The position numbers were made by a program, and so were the translations under genes. DNA of 64,000 nt from Amycolatopsis jejuensis (lineage in GTDB: Bacteria > Actinomycetota > Actinomycetes > Mycobacteriales > Pseudonocardiaceae). The DNA is taken from assembly GCF_000717335.1 (NCBI RefSeq), contig NZ_JNYZ01000014.1, positions 124,001 to 188,000 on the forward strand, in the 5' to 3' direction. Shown piece by piece: positions 17,918 through 27,770 of the stretch. Every line of letters begins with the position of its first letter. Positions within the stretch are counted from its first letter, which is position 1. A model generated the notes under the pieces. That model made no database searches and was not told the origin of the DNA. It saw nothing but the letters and a program-made list of their open reading frames with translations.

Positions 17918-19105
17918 ATGACAGTCGACACCTCCTCCGCCGGGGACGCGGGAGTCCGGGCGGAAGCCGGGGAGCTCGCCGTCGCCGCAGCCGTCGCGGC
18001 GGGGGAGGCGGTGCTCTCCCGCCGCTTCGGGAGTGCGATCACGCTGGTTTCGCCCGAGCACCTCGCCGGGAGCGGGCCGGCCACGGTCGTACGGGCCAGA
18101 GTGGTGTCGTCGTCCTTCGCCCTGCCGCGCACCCTGGTGGTCAAGCACTATCCGGACCCGCCCGACCCCGGTGCGGCCGACCCGTTCGCCCAGGAAGCGG
18201 TCAGCTACCAGCTCTTCACGGCGCTGGCTCCGGACGAGCGGATGTGCCCGGAACTGCTCGCCCACGACGGCGGGCACCGCGTGCTGGTGATCGAGGACCT
18301 CGGCCGCGCACCCACCCTGCAGGACAAGCTGATGGCCCGCGATTCCCGTGCGGCCGAGCGAGCCCTGCTGTCCTGGGCGCGTTCGCTCGGCAGGCTGCAC
18401 GCGAGCACCGCCAGCCGGGAGGCCGATTTCAACGCCCTGCTGCGCCGGCTGGGCGGCCCGGTCCGCAACGACGACGGCGGCTTGACGCGCCTTGCCGGTG
18501 AGGTCGAAGGACTGCTGGCGGAGTTCTTGGACGTGCCTGTCCCCGAGGCGGTCCACGGGCGCGTGGCGGAAGCTGTGGCGCAGGCGCGGTCGGCGGCGTT
18601 CCGTGCGTTCAGCCCGGTGGAGCTGGCATCGGAGAACAACCTGGTCACGGGGTCAGGGGTACGGTTTCTGGACTTCGAGCGCGGGCGGGTCCGCACTGCG
18701 TTGGTGGATGCGGCGTGTTTGCGCCTGCCGTTCGCGAGCGGTCCGGGTGCGCTGGCGTTACCGGCCGGGATGAGCGAGGCGATGATTGCCGCCTGGCGGG
18801 CTGAGGTGGTGGAGGTGTGGCCGTCGTTCGCGGATGACGCGGTGCTGGCCGAGCAGCTGACGCTCAGTGAGCTGCTGCACGTCTGGTGTATGACGCGGGA
18901 TCTGTTGCCGACGTTGGATCTGCGTCGTCATGCGGCGCCGGTCAGCCGGGAAGCTGCGTTGGTGACTTGGTGGCGTGAATTGGCTCGGCATGCTGGGTAC
19001 GTTCGAATGACCGAAATCGCCGAGCACTCCACCCGCGTAGCCGCCGCACTGGCCGCCCGCCTGGGCCCGCACGCAGACCTGGCCTACTACCCGGCCTTCC
19101 GCTGA
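17918..19105 (+). CDS. Phosphotransferase/aminoglycoside-phosphotransferase-like kinase
   Basis: The 395-residue protein has a protein-kinase-like fold: TLVVKHYPD (probable ATP-binding Lys strand), RVLVIEDLG (hinge), SLGRLHAS, and later LDFERGRVR, a metal-binding Asp in the position of the DFG motif. The usual HxDxxxxN catalytic loop is not clear (SPVELASENNLVTG takes its place), so it may not be a canonical kinase. ATG 17918 with GGAG just ahead is preferred; an open frame to 17843 overlaps the DUF389 gene. The substrate is unknown. Confidence 0.7.
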   Translation: MTVDTSSAGDAGVRAEAGELAVAAAVAAGEAVLSRRFGSAITLVSPEHLAGSGPATVVRARVVSSSFALPRTLVVKHYPDPPDPGAADPFAQEAVSYQLFTALAPDERMCPELLAHDGGHRVLVIEDLGRAPTLQDKLMARDSRAAERALLSWARSLGRLHASTASREADFNALLRRLGGPVRNDDGGLTRLAGEVEGLLAEFLDVPVPEAVHGRVAEAVAQARSAAFRAFSPVELASENNLVTGSGVRFLDFERGRVRTALVDAACLRLPFASGPGALALPAGMSEAMIAAWRAEVVEVWPSFADDAVLAEQLTLSELLHVWCMTRDLLPTLDLRRHAAPVSREAALVTWWRELARHAGYVRMTEIAEHSTRVAAALAARLGPHADLAYYPAFR

Positions 19106-19130
19106 CGCACTCACCCACCCCACCGCCCGC

Positions 19131-19216
19131 AGGTCCGTGAAGGGAACCATCAGGCCAGCTGATCCCTCATGGTTCCCTTCACGGACCTGCATTCCGTGAA
19201 GGTTCCCTTCACGGAA
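19131..19216. repeat. Bipartite hairpin repeat, copy 1 (GTGAAGGGAACCAT family)
   Basis: There are two adjacent hairpins. The first has perfect 20-bp arms, 19131-19150 and 19169-19188, around an 18-base loop. The second has 11-bp arms (TTCCGTGAAGG / CCTTCACGGAA, 19192-19216) with a three-base loop. The same arrangement and core sequences recur at 63594-63673. It lies after the phosphotransferase-like gene and could act as a terminator, though there is no T-run. Confidence 0.85.
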
Positions 19217-19285
19217 CACCCCGGGACGAATTGCCGCATATCCGGCACGCGGCTGCGCTAATACCGGAAGTTCCCGGCCCTGTCC

Positions 19286-20173
19286 ATGGCGCGTTACCTC
19301 ATCATCACCGGGGGTGAGCTTCGATGCCCGATGGTCATGGGCGTGACCGTGATCAGCGTCGGAGTCACCCCCGCCCAGCCCGTTCCCGAACGCCCGCCTG
19401 GGCTCCGCCTGGCCGAACGGCTGGCGGTGCTGGGCGATTCGACTGCCGTGGGGCTGGGTGACCCCTTGCCCCGGCGTGGTGGGTGGCGTGGAGTGGGGCC
19501 GCTGGTCGCCGAAGCGCTGGGGATCAGGCCGGACGGGTACCTCAACTCGTCCTTCACCGGCGCTCGGATGGCCTGTGTTCGCACCGAGCAGCTGCCCCTT
19601 GCTCTCGCTCATCGTCCGGACGTTGCGCTCGTCGTCGTCGGCATGAACGACACCCTTCGTCCCGACTTCGATCCCGAGCGAATTGCCGCTGACCTCACTG
19701 AGGTCGTCCGCGCCTTTGCCGCCGCCGGGACCACCGTGCTTCCGGTCCGGTTTCACGACCACAGCAAGGTTTTCCGCCTTCCGCCATCGCTCAAGCGGGC
19801 GTTGAGCGCGCGCGTCGCCGAGCTCAATGCGGCCATTGACCTCGTCGTCGAGGCCGAGGGGATTGCCTGTCTCGACCTCGATGCTCTTCCCGGCGCCTAC
19901 GACCTCACCGCGTGGAGCGTCGACCGGCTGCATCCTTCCGAGCTGGGACACCGGATGCTGGCGCGCGGGTTCACGGATCTGCTGTCCCAGGCCGGTTTCG
20001 CGGTGCCGGAGCCGGTGCCGCTCACGTGTTCCGGGGGCGTCGAGCCGAGTACGGCCGGGCATCTCGGCTGGCTGGTCGCGAAAGGCGTGCCGTGGCTGTG
20101 GCGCCGCGGGCGGGAGTTCCTGCCTTACGCCGCGGTGATCATGTGGCGTTCGTTCCGCGAGCGCGTGGGCTGA
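19286..20173 (+). CDS. SGNH/GDSL-family hydrolase
   Basis: The protein has up to 295 residues and the SGNH blocks: LAVLGDSTAVGLGD (block I with nucleophile Ser), VVVGMNDTLR (block III, with Asn) and SVDRLHPSELGH (block V, Asp and His). These are esterases or acylhydrolases; the substrate is unknown. The start is uncertain: ATG 19286, 19331 and 19337 are in frame, and homologous sequence only begins around RLAVLGDS. The C-terminal segment WLWRRGREFLPY is basic and aromatic. Its 3' end overlaps the convergent phosphoesterase gene by 35 bases. Confidence 0.82.
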   Translation: MARYLIITGGELRCPMVMGVTVISVGVTPAQPVPERPPGLRLAERLAVLGDSTAVGLGDPLPRRGGWRGVGPLVAEALGIRPDGYLNSSFTGARMACVRTEQLPLALAHRPDVALVVVGMNDTLRPDFDPERIAADLTEVVRAFAAAGTTVLPVRFHDHSKVFRLPPSLKRALSARVAELNAAIDLVVEAEGIACLDLDALPGAYDLTAWSVDRLHPSELGHRMLARGFTDLLSQAGFAVPEPVPLTCSGGVEPSTAGHLGWLVAKGVPWLWRRGREFLPYAAVIMWRSFRERVG

Positions 20174-20894
20174 ATACGCGCAGCGCCTCCGCATCGGACG
20201 CCGGATTTCGTACGAAATAGTCGGCCCAGTCCCGAATTCCGGGGTACTCCGAGGTTTCGATGAGCCGTCGGCAGGCGGTCTCCACGTCGTATGCCGTACT
20301 CCGCAGCTCGACTCCTGGCCCGAGCCGTGCCCAGTGCGCACCTGTTGTGCCGTAAGGCATTCCGACGCTACCCGGGTTGACGATCCGGCGCCGGTCGGCC
20401 AAGCGGAGGAACGGCATGTGCGTGTGGCCGCAGGTCACGGTTTCCGCGGTGACCCCGTCCAGGACCTCGGCCCAGCGCGTGAGCGGGCTGTCGACGAGCA
20501 CGACCTCCTCGTCGTCGCGCGGAGTGGCGTGGCAGAACAGGACTTCACCGAGGCCGTCGATCTCCAGCGTCGCCGACAGCGGAAGACCGGACAGCAGCTC
20601 GACCTGGTCCGGGCGCAGCTGATCCGCCGCCCACGGGGCGATCGGGTCCGGGATCTTCGTGTCACCGCCGCCGGCGAGCGTGACGAGCTCCCGGTCGGCG
20701 TTGCCGCGGATCCAGACTGCGCGGTCGCCGAGGGAGACGAGCCGGTCGAGGGTCTGCCGCGGCAGTGGCCCGGCGGCCAGATCGCCGCACAGCACGACCG
20801 CGTCGGCGGCGAGCACGTCGGGTTCGGCGAGTACCGCGTCGAGGGCGGGAAGCACACCGTGGATGTCGGAGAGGACCGCGACCGAGGACGCCAT
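20139..20894 (-). CDS. Calcineurin-like metallophosphoesterase
   Basis: The 251-residue protein carries the five metallophosphoesterase blocks: [38 protein letters not shown] and [11 protein letters not shown], giving the Asp, His and Asn ligands of a dinuclear metal centre. It belongs to the YfcE/phosphodiesterase-type group that cleaves small phosphodiesters. Substrate not known. It converges with the SGNH hydrolase and is divergent from rarA, sharing the 71-base gap with that gene's promoter. Confidence 0.85.
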   Translation of the reverse strand: MASSVAVLSDIHGVLPALDAVLAEPDVLAADAVVLCGDLAAGPLPRQTLDRLVSLGDRAVWIRGNADRELVTLAGGGDTKIPDPIAPWAADQLRPDQVELLSGLPLSATLEIDGLGEVLFCHATPRDDEEVVLVDSPLTRWAEVLDGVTAETVTCGHTHMPFLRLADRRRIVNPGSVGMPYGTTGAHWARLGPGVELRSTAYDVETACRRLIETSEYPGIRDWADYFVRNPASDAEALRVFSPRARGTNAT

Positions 20895-20965
20895 CGGCCC
20901 AGTCTGCCCTCGTCCGCGGGGCCGGGCGAGCGGGATTGTCGGGGTGGTCGGTTACGGTCGTCGAT

Positions 20966-22342
20966 GTGGCACAGGACGAACTCTTCACGGTGAACCCCGA
21001 CCTGGGGCCGCCGCCGGAACCCACCGGGGCGAACACCGCCGAACCGCAGGCCGACCCAGCGAGCTCGCCGCTCGCGGTGCGGATGCGGCCGCGCACGCTC
21101 GACGAGGTGGTCGGGCAGCAGCACCTGCTGCGGGAAGGGGCCCCGCTGCGCCGTCTGGTCGAGGGGGCCGCGCCGGCATCCGTGCTGCTCTACGGCCCGC
21201 CGGGCACCGGGAAGACGACGCTGGCCAACCTGGTGTCCGTCGCCACCGGGCGCCGGTTCGTTGCGATGTCCGCGCTGTCGGCCGGGGTCAAGGAGGTACG
21301 CGGCGTCATCGAGGAGGCACGCCGCCGCAGGCAGTACAACGCCGAGAACACGGTCCTGTTCATCGACGAGGTGCACCGGTTCTCCAAGACGCAGCAGGAC
21401 GCGCTGCTGGGCGCGGTGGAAGACCGCACGGTGCTGCTGGTGGCCGCGACCACGGAAAACCCGTCGTTCTCGGTGGTGTCGCCGCTGCTGTCGCGGTCGC
21501 TGGTGCTGCAGCTGCGCTCGCTCACCGACGACGACATCGTGGCCGTCCTGGAGCGGGCGCTCGCCGATGAACGCGGTCTCGCGGGCGAGCTCAAGCTCAC
21601 CGAGGACGCGCAGGCCCACCTCGTCCGGCTGGCCGGCGGCGACGCGCGGCGGGCGCTCACCGCGCTGGAAGCGGCGGCCGACGCGGCCTCGGCCACCGAG
21701 CACAAGACGATCGGTCTCGCGATCGTCGAGTCCACAGTGGACAAGGCGGCGGTCCGCTACGACCGCGACGGCGACCAGCACTACGACGTGATCAGCGCGT
21801 TCATCAAGTCGATCCGCGGCTCGGACGTCGACGCGGCCCTGCACTACCTCGCGCGGATGATCGAGGCAGGGGAGGACCCGCGGTTCCTCGCACGGCGGCT
21901 GGTGGTGCACGCGAGCGAGGACGTCGGCCTTGCCGATCCCACGGCGCTGCAGGCGGCGGTGGCGGCGGCGCACGCGGTGCAGTTCATCGGCATGCCCGAA
22001 GGGCGGCTGGCGCTCGCGCAGGCGACCATCCACCTGGCCACCGCGCCGAAGTCGAACGCCGTGGTCACGGCCATCGACGCGGCCCTTGCGGACGTCCGCG
22101 CGGGCAAAGCGGGCACAGTTCCGGCGCACCTGCGCGACGGCCATTACGCGGGGGCGAAGCAGCTCGGCAACGCCCAGGGATACCGGTACCCGCACAACGT
22201 CCCGGAGGGCGTGCTGGCGCAGCAGTACCCGCCGGACGAGCTGGTCGGCCGCGACTACTACGAGCCCACCCAGCGCGGCGGCGAACGTCCGCTGGCCGAG
22301 CGGGTGCCGCGGCTGCGCCGCACCATCCGGGGAGGAGGTTGA
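20966..22342 (+). CDS. rarA: Replication-associated recombination protein A (MgsA/RarA) AAA+ ATPase
   Basis: This 458-residue AAA+ protein acts at stalled replication forks. Walker [10 protein letters not shown] is at residues 77-85, Walker B is LFIDEVHRF, sensor 1 AATTENPSF, and the C-terminal tetramerisation region ([19 protein letters not shown]) is typical. The N-terminal stretch [11 protein letters not shown] holds DELFTV, which resembles a clamp- or SSB-contact peptide seen in the family. GTG 20966 is chosen because earlier starts lie in the phosphoesterase gene region. Equivalent to Rv2559c in the mycobacterial order. Confidence 0.92.
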   Translation: MAQDELFTVNPDLGPPPEPTGANTAEPQADPASSPLAVRMRPRTLDEVVGQQHLLREGAPLRRLVEGAAPASVLLYGPPGTGKTTLANLVSVATGRRFVAMSALSAGVKEVRGVIEEARRRRQYNAENTVLFIDEVHRFSKTQQDALLGAVEDRTVLLVAATTENPSFSVVSPLLSRSLVLQLRSLTDDDIVAVLERALADERGLAGELKLTEDAQAHLVRLAGGDARRALTALEAAADAASATEHKTIGLAIVESTVDKAAVRYDRDGDQHYDVISAFIKSIRGSDVDAALHYLARMIEAGEDPRFLARRLVVHASEDVGLADPTALQAAVAAAHAVQFIGMPEGRLALAQATIHLATAPKSNAVVTAIDAALADVRAGKAGTVPAHLRDGHYAGAKQLGNAQGYRYPHNVPEGVLAQQYPPDELVGRDYYEPTQRGGERPLAERVPRLRRTIRGGG

Positions 22343-22452
22343 TCCCGGTCACCGGAACCGGCGTGAACGTCGCCACTTTCTTCCGTATAACGGCTTGTGG
22401 GGGAACAACCGGGAGGCGGGCCGGTTGATCCCCTCGAGGAGAGGGGGTGGCG

Positions 22453-23001
22453 ATGACGCTGCTGACCGTGTGGCCCGACGACCGGCCCGGCCACGTCCTG
22501 CTGCGCACCGAGGACACGGCCGCGATCACGGCCGAGCTCGCCCGCATTGGCGCGGGTTTCGCGCGCTGGCCGCTGTCCGGCGCGGGGGAGACGAGCGAGC
22601 CCGGCGTGCTCGCGAGCTACCAGGACCGCATCGACGCCCGCATCACCGGCCCGGGCTACCACGCCGTCGACGTGCTCACCGGCGAACCCGGACTGGCCGA
22701 ACGCAGCGCGAACGGCGCCGAGGACCGGTTCTTCGTGCAGGGGTCGGCAGTCTGGTACCTGCACACCGGCCGGGAGGTCCACGCAGTCCTGTGCGAACCC
22801 GGCGACCTCCTCACCATCCCGGCCCACACCCGCCACTGGCACGACGGCGGCCTCCGCCCGGACCACGTGACGATCCGGGTCCGCCATCCCGCCGCGGCCG
22901 CCGGGGCTGTTCCACCGGCTCCCGTGGTGACGACGGATTTCCCGGACTTCGAGACGCTGGTCGCCGGGCGTAGTGGTACTTGGCCGGTCCTGAGCCGCTG
23001 A
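22453..23001 (+). CDS. Acireductone dioxygenase (ARD)-like cupin lacking two metal-ligand histidines
   Basis: The 182-residue protein starts MTLLTVWPDD like ARD of the methionine salvage pathway and keeps the cupin core FFVQGSAVWYLHTG, VHAVLCEPGDLLTIPA and HWHD. In ARD the metal ligands are HxH, Glu and a later His. Here the HTHSEDEVRFF segment is RSANGAEDRFF, so both histidines of HxH are lost while the Glu and the later His (in TRHWHD) remain. It may be inactive in ARD chemistry or bind metal differently. No other methionine-salvage gene is nearby. GAGGAGAGGGGG precedes ATG 22453; GTG 22447 is an alternative. Confidence 0.75.
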   Translation: MTLLTVWPDDRPGHVLLRTEDTAAITAELARIGAGFARWPLSGAGETSEPGVLASYQDRIDARITGPGYHAVDVLTGEPGLAERSANGAEDRFFVQGSAVWYLHTGREVHAVLCEPGDLLTIPAHTRHWHDGGLRPDHVTIRVRHPAAAAGAVPPAPVVTTDFPDFETLVAGRSGTWPVLSR

Positions 23002-23040
23002 GGCCCGAACCCCGAGCGGTCGCCGGGGCCCCGGAAAGAA

Positions 23041-23119
23041 CCCCAATGTGGCATTGGGTGCATGTGACGCACCCAATGTGGCATTGGTTGCGTGGGATGC
23101 ACCCAATGCCACATTGGGG
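23041..23119. repeat. Nested hairpin made of three CCCAATGTGGCATTGG units
   Basis: Perfect 23-bp inverted arms (23041-23063 and 23097-23119) enclose a 33-base loop that holds a further copy of the same unit flanked by ACGCA/TGCGT. Each unit is itself nearly palindromic (CCAATG/CATTGG). It lies between two convergent genes and could serve as a bidirectional terminator or be a mobile hairpin repeat. Confidence 0.85.
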
Positions 23120-23282
23120 TGTGTGGCCGGGGGCTGGACACCAAGATGCTTCAAGGAACGGGGGGCGCTGGGCCTGGCCGGTCCGTGATCAGCTGCCTTG
23201 GCCTGGTGCAGTGGCCGCGCGCGGGCTGCCGTCGAAGCGGGCTCCGGTGAGGGTGGAATGGCCGCGCGGTGCCACGGAGCAG

Positions 23283-24188
23283 TCAAGCCCGGAGCGTAGC
23301 CAGCCGGTCCACCCCGATGCCGGAAATCAGCAGCCGTTCCTTCGCATTGCCCAGCAGCCGCGCGGTCCAGGGCGTGAAACCGCCGTCGCCCACGGCGGCC
23401 GGGCCGGAGCCGAAGTCGGCCGTGATCGTGAAGCACAGGCCGGTGTAGTAGTCGCGGCCACCGGGCCGGTCCGGGTCCGGAGAAACGGGCACGTCCGGCA
23501 GCGCTTCCTGCAAGTCCGCGGCAAAACCGGCGAACTGACTGTCCAAAGTGGTCAGTTCGACCCCGCTCGAGCGGGCACCGGCGGCCCGCACCGCGGCAGT
23601 CAAGAACCGCACGTGCTCCACCAGATGAGCCCGCTCGAATGCCAGCCCGCCGCGGTCGCGTCCCGCGGACACCGCCGCGAAGAGCGAGAAGTGCGCGTAA
23701 AAACCCGGCCCCGGCGGACGTTGCGCCCGCACCACCCGTTGCACCGTCGCGAGCCGCACCGGGTCCGGGCCGTCGCGGCGGATCGCGGCTTCGAGGGCGA
23801 GCCCGTTCGTCGGGTCGGCTGCGACCTCGGTGCCGCGTCCGGTCGGTACCACGCGGTGCTGCGCCAGCCCGGCCACAGCGGAATGCGTACCGAGCGGTGT
23901 CACCGGCGAGAGCTGGACGCGGTCGAACTCCGGTGGCGTTGCGGAAAGCAGAGTGTCCTCGATCTGCCTGAGCGTTTCGAACGCCAGCGGCGCGGGCGAG
24001 GTGAACCGGTCGGCTCGATAGCGGCGCAGGACGTCCGGCGCGCGCAGTTTCTCCGCCCGCCGCCGGGCGACTTCGAGTTGCAGCGTGGTGAGGTCGGCGC
24101 CGGGCAGTTCGGCGAGCACGTCGGCCGCGGCGCCGCCCGGCCCGGCGAGCACGCGCGGCAACGGTCCGTGGCCGTTCGAGGACTCCAT
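23283..24188 (-). CDS. Conserved protein resembling class II aaRS core (HisRS/HisZ-like)
   Basis: I do not recognise this 301-residue protein with certainty. Features recalling the HisRS/HisZ class II fold are SPVTPLGTHSAVA with RVVPTGRGTEVAADPTN (motif-2-like region) and GRDYYTGLCFTI, similar to the HisRS histidine-binding motif RGLDYYTG. There is no anticodon-binding domain. ATG 24188 is used; upstream in-frame sequence runs across the promoter of the divergent DUF948 gene and is rejected. GGAGG lies directly against this ATG, so a start slightly further in is possible. Confidence 0.55.
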   Translation of the reverse strand: MESSNGHGPLPRVLAGPGGAAADVLAELPGADLTTLQLEVARRRAEKLRAPDVLRRYRADRFTSPAPLAFETLRQIEDTLLSATPPEFDRVQLSPVTPLGTHSAVAGLAQHRVVPTGRGTEVAADPTNGLALEAAIRRDGPDPVRLATVQRVVRAQRPPGPGFYAHFSLFAAVSAGRDRGGLAFERAHLVEHVRFLTAAVRAAGARSSGVELTTLDSQFAGFAADLQEALPDVPVSPDPDRPGGRDYYTGLCFTITADFGSGPAAVGDGGFTPWTARLLGNAKERLLISGIGVDRLATLRA

Positions 24189-24342
24189 CCTCCGGTGATA
24201 GCAGCGCCGCGCCGGGCCCGCGAACGGTTTTCCGCAAGGGCGGCTGCGCTGGGTGACGATCGACAGCGGGGGGTCCCCGCCGAAGCGCAGGCCAGGCGGT
24301 AACCTCACACCCACCGAAAAACCGCACCCCCGAGGAGGGCCC

Positions 24343-24726
24343 GTGTCGGCAGGGCAGATCGCCGCGCTGATCGCCGCAGGAGCATTCGTACTGCTGGTCT
24401 TGCTGCTGGCGATCCCGCTGCTCAAGCTCGGCCGGACGCTGGACGAGGCGACGATCGCGATCCGCAAGGCGCACGAGAACAGCGACCCGATCCTGATCGG
24501 CGCCAACGAGACGATCACGCACGTCAACACCCAGCTCGAGCGGGTCGACGGGATCACCGCGAACGCGCAGGCCGTCACCGGCAACGTCTCCGCGCTGTCG
24601 TCGGTGTTCACCGCGACGCTCGGCGGGCCGCTGGTGAAGACCGCCGCGCTGTCGTACGGCATCAGCAAGGCCATCCGCGCCCGCCGCAAGAAGCAGGACG
24701 AGAAGGCCCGCCGGAGGAAGAAGTGA
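24343..24726 (+). CDS. DUF948 family membrane-anchored protein
   Basis: The 127-residue protein has an N-terminal transmembrane helix (IAALIAAGAFVLLVLLLAIP) followed by a helical stretch and a very basic tail (RARRKKQDEKARRRKK). It fits DUF948, small proteins commonly found just before alaS in actinobacteria. Function unknown. GTG 24343 has CGAGGAGGG ahead of it; in-frame starts further upstream are not supported. The TGA overlaps the next gene's GTG (GTGA). Confidence 0.8.
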   Translation: MSAGQIAALIAAGAFVLLVLLLAIPLLKLGRTLDEATIAIRKAHENSDPILIGANETITHVNTQLERVDGITANAQAVTGNVSALSSVFTATLGGPLVKTAALSYGISKAIRARRKKQDEKARRRKK

Positions 24727-25025
24727 AGCGCCTGTTCTGGCTCGGGGTCGGCGTCGTCGCCGGGGTCGCGCTCAGCCGCAAGGCGAGCGAAACCGCTCGT
24801 CAGGCCACTCCGGCCGGGTTAGCATCGAATCTGGGCGACGCCGTGCGGGAACTCGCGGGCGCCGTCGGTTCGTTCGGCGCCGAGGTGCGCGCCGGGATGA
24901 GCGAACGGGAACAGGAGCTGCACGACATGGTCGAGGAACGGACCGGGTTCACCGCGCCGCCTTCGGGCGCGGGCCGGCACGCCGCGCGTCGCCCCGTCCG
25001 GCGAGCACGCCGGGCGGAGGGCTGA
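24723..25025 (+). CDS. Small DUF6167-like protein
   Basis: The 100-residue product starts with a hydrophobic segment (LFWLGVGVVAGVALS), has a helical middle, and ends with an Arg-rich tail. It is coupled to the DUF948 gene by a GTGA overlap and sits 81 bases before alaS, the usual location of this small family. No function is known. Confidence 0.7.
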   Translation: MKRLFWLGVGVVAGVALSRKASETARQATPAGLASNLGDAVRELAGAVGSFGAEVRAGMSEREQELHDMVEERTGFTAPPSGAGRHAARRPVRRARRAEG

Positions 25026-25106
25026 ACCCGCGCGCGCCTTCCGCCGCCTCCGTCCGTTCCCTTTCCCACCCGGCCGTGCGCCGGACCCAGCACAAGGACG
25101 ACACCC

Positions 25107-27770
25107 GTGGACACACACGAGATCACCGACCGTTTCCTGCGCCACTTCGAAAGCCGCGGCCACACGCGCGTGCCGAGTGCGCCGCTGATCCTCGACGACC
25201 CGAACCTGCTCTTCGTCAACGCCGGCATGGTGCAGTTCAAGCCGTACTTCCTCGGCGAGGCGCCGCCGCCGTACCCGCGCGCGACCAGCGTGCAGAAGTG
25301 CGTGCGCACGCCGGACATCGACGAGGTCGGCAAGACCACCCGGCACAACACGTTCTTCCAGATGGCGGGCAACTTCTCGTTCGGCGACTACTTCAAGGAA
25401 GGCGCGATCGAGAACGCCTGGGAGCTGGTCACGAAGTCCCAGGACGAGGGCGGCTACGGCCTCGACCCGGACCGCATCTGGGCCACCGTCTACGAGCAGG
25501 ACAGCGAAGCGGCGGGCCTGTGGCGCAAGATCACCGGCCTCCCGTCGGAGCGGATCCAGGCGCGCGACGGCAAGGACAACTACTGGGACATGGGCGTGCC
25601 CGGTCCCGGCGGCCCGTGCTCGGAGATCTACTACGACCGCGGCCCGGCGTACGGCCGCGAGGGTGGCCCGGTCGCGGACGAGGACCGGTACATCGAGATC
25701 TGGAACCTCGTCTTCATGCAGGACGTCCGCGGTGAGAAGAGCCCGAAGCAGGGCCACCCGCCGATCGGCGAGCTGCCGAAGAAGAACATCGACACCGGCA
25801 TGGGCGTCGAGCGCGTGGCGACGATCCTGCAGGGCGTCGAGAACGTGTACGAGACCGACCTGGTGCGCCCGGTCATCGGCCGCGCCGAGGAGTTCTCCGG
25901 CCGCCACTACGGCGCCAACCACGCCGACGACGTGCGCTTCCGCGTCATCGCCGACCACGCGCGCACCGGCGTGCTGCTGATCGGCGACGGCGTCACCCCG
26001 GGCAACGACGGCCGCGGGTACGTGCTGCGCCGCCTGCTTCGCCGCATCGTGCGGTCCACGCGGCTGCTCGGCGTGCAGGAGCCGGTGCTGCAGGAGTTCG
26101 CGAAGGTCGTGCGCGACACGATGGGCCCGACGTACCCCGAGCTGGTCAGCGGGTTCGAGCGGATCTCCGAGGTCGTGCGCGTCGAGGAGGAAGCCTTCCT
26201 GGCCACTCTCACCAGCGGTTCGCGCATCTTCGACCTGGCCGCGGCCGAGACCAAGCAGGGCGGTGGCGACGTGCTGGCCGGGGACAAGGCGTTCCAGCTG
26301 CACGACACGTACGGCTTCCCGATCGACCTCACCCTCGAAATGGCGGCCGAGCAGGGCCTGTCCGTCGACGAGGACGGCTTCCGCACCCTCATGGAGGAGC
26401 AGCGCAAGCGCGCGAAGGCGGACGCGGCGGCCCGCAAGAGCGGCCACGGCGACCTGTCGGAGTACCGCAAGCTGCTGGAACAGCACGGCGAAACCGAGTT
26501 CCTCGGCTACACCGAGCTGCAGGCGAACGCGAAGGTCGTCGGCCTGCTCGAAGACGGCCTGCCGGTGCGCAGCGTCGCCGCGGGCCACAAGGCGGAGCTG
26601 GTCCTCGACCGCACGCCGTTCTACGCCGAAAGCGGTGGCCAGATCGCCGACACCGGCGTGCTGGTCGGCGACGGCGTCGAGCTGAAGGTGCTCGACGTGC
26701 AGAAGATCGTGCCGGGGCTGTTCGTCCACCGCGTCGAGGTCACGGCGGGCGAGGTCGGGCTGGACACGCAGCTCACCGGGTCGGTGGACGCGATCCGGCG
26801 GCTCTCGATCGAGCGTTCGCACTCGGCCACGCACCTCGTGCACGCGGCGGTGCGCGGCGCGTACGGCAAGCGCGCGGCGCAGGCCGGTTCGCTCAACGCG
26901 CCGGGCCGCATGCGGTTCGACTTCACCACGCCGGGTGCGGTGTCCGCGGACATCCTCACCGAGGTCGAGCAGGAAGTGAACGACTACCTGCAGACCGACG
27001 TCGAGGTGCAGAGCTACACCACCACCAAGGACAAGGCGCTGGAGCTGGGCGCGGTCGCGCTGTTCGGCGAGAAGTACGGCAACGACGTGCGCGTCGTCGA
27101 CATGGGCGAGTACTCGCGCGAGCTGTGCGGTGGTACCCACGTCGACCGGATCGGCCAGCTCGGGCTCGTGAAGCTGGTGTCGGACGCGTCCGTGGGGTCC
27201 GGTGTGCACCGCGTCGAGGCGCTGGTCGGGCCGGACGCGCTGAAGCACGTGCGCAAGGAACAGCTGCTCGTGTCGCAGCTGGCGACCACGTTCAAGGTGC
27301 CGTCCGAGGAGCTGCCGTCGCGGATCGAGGACGTCCTCACGCGGCTGAAGAACGCGGAGAAGGAGATCGAGCAGCTGCGCACGCAGCAGGTGCTCGGCTC
27401 GGCCGGTGCGCTGGCGGACAAGGCGCAGGACGTCGCCGGGGTGTCGGTGGTGGCCGAGGTCGTGCCGGACGTCGACGGCAACGGCCTGCGCGCGCTCGCG
27501 TCGGACATCCGCGGCCGTCTCGGCGACCGGGCCGGGGTGGTGGCGTTGTTCGCGCCGGCGGGCGAGAAGGTCGCCTTCGTGGTCGCGACCACCGCGGCGG
27601 CGCGGGACAAGGGACTGGCCGCGGGCAAGCTCGTGCCGTCGTTCGCCGGGGCGATCGGCGGACGCGGCGGCGGCAAGCCGGACATGGCCCAGGGCGGCGG
27701 TACCGACCCGGCCGGCGCGGAGCAGGCCGTCACGGCGCTGCGCGCGGCGGTCGCGAACGTTGGCCGCTAG
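25107..27770 (+). CDS. alaS: Alanyl-tRNA synthetase
   Basis: This 887-residue enzyme charges tRNA-Ala. The class II catalytic core is at the N-terminus ([24 protein letters not shown]), the editing domain carries [12 protein letters not shown] (HxxxH) and the CGGTHV motif, and the C-Ala domain ends in a Gly-rich [15 protein letters not shown] segment. The length is normal for the family. The GTG at 25107 follows ACAAGGACGAC. The ruvX gene starts within its last codons. Confidence 0.95.
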   Translation: MDTHEITDRFLRHFESRGHTRVPSAPLILDDPNLLFVNAGMVQFKPYFLGEAPPPYPRATSVQKCVRTPDIDEVGKTTRHNTFFQMAGNFSFGDYFKEGAIENAWELVTKSQDEGGYGLDPDRIWATVYEQDSEAAGLWRKITGLPSERIQARDGKDNYWDMGVPGPGGPCSEIYYDRGPAYGREGGPVADEDRYIEIWNLVFMQDVRGEKSPKQGHPPIGELPKKNIDTGMGVERVATILQGVENVYETDLVRPVIGRAEEFSGRHYGANHADDVRFRVIADHARTGVLLIGDGVTPGNDGRGYVLRRLLRRIVRSTRLLGVQEPVLQEFAKVVRDTMGPTYPELVSGFERISEVVRVEEEAFLATLTSGSRIFDLAAAETKQGGGDVLAGDKAFQLHDTYGFPIDLTLEMAAEQGLSVDEDGFRTLMEEQRKRAKADAAARKSGHGDLSEYRKLLEQHGETEFLGYTELQANAKVVGLLEDGLPVRSVAAGHKAELVLDRTPFYAESGGQIADTGVLVGDGVELKVLDVQKIVPGLFVHRVEVTAGEVGLDTQLTGSVDAIRRLSIERSHSATHLVHAAVRGAYGKRAAQAGSLNAPGRMRFDFTTPGAVSADILTEVEQEVNDYLQTDVEVQSYTTTKDKALELGAVALFGEKYGNDVRVVDMGEYSRELCGGTHVDRIGQLGLVKLVSDASVGSGVHRVEALVGPDALKHVRKEQLLVSQLATTFKVPSEELPSRIEDVLTRLKNAEKEIEQLRTQQVLGSAGALADKAQDVAGVSVVAEVVPDVDGNGLRALASDIRGRLGDRAGVVALFAPAGEKVAFVVATTAAARDKGLAAGKLVPSFAGAIGGRGGGKPDMAQGGGTDPAGAEQAVTALRAAVANVGR

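Noticed and set aside
24189-24689. N-terminal extension of the HisRS/HisZ-like gene
   Set aside because: It would run across the divergent DUF948 gene and its promoter; recognisable sequence begins after ATG 24188.
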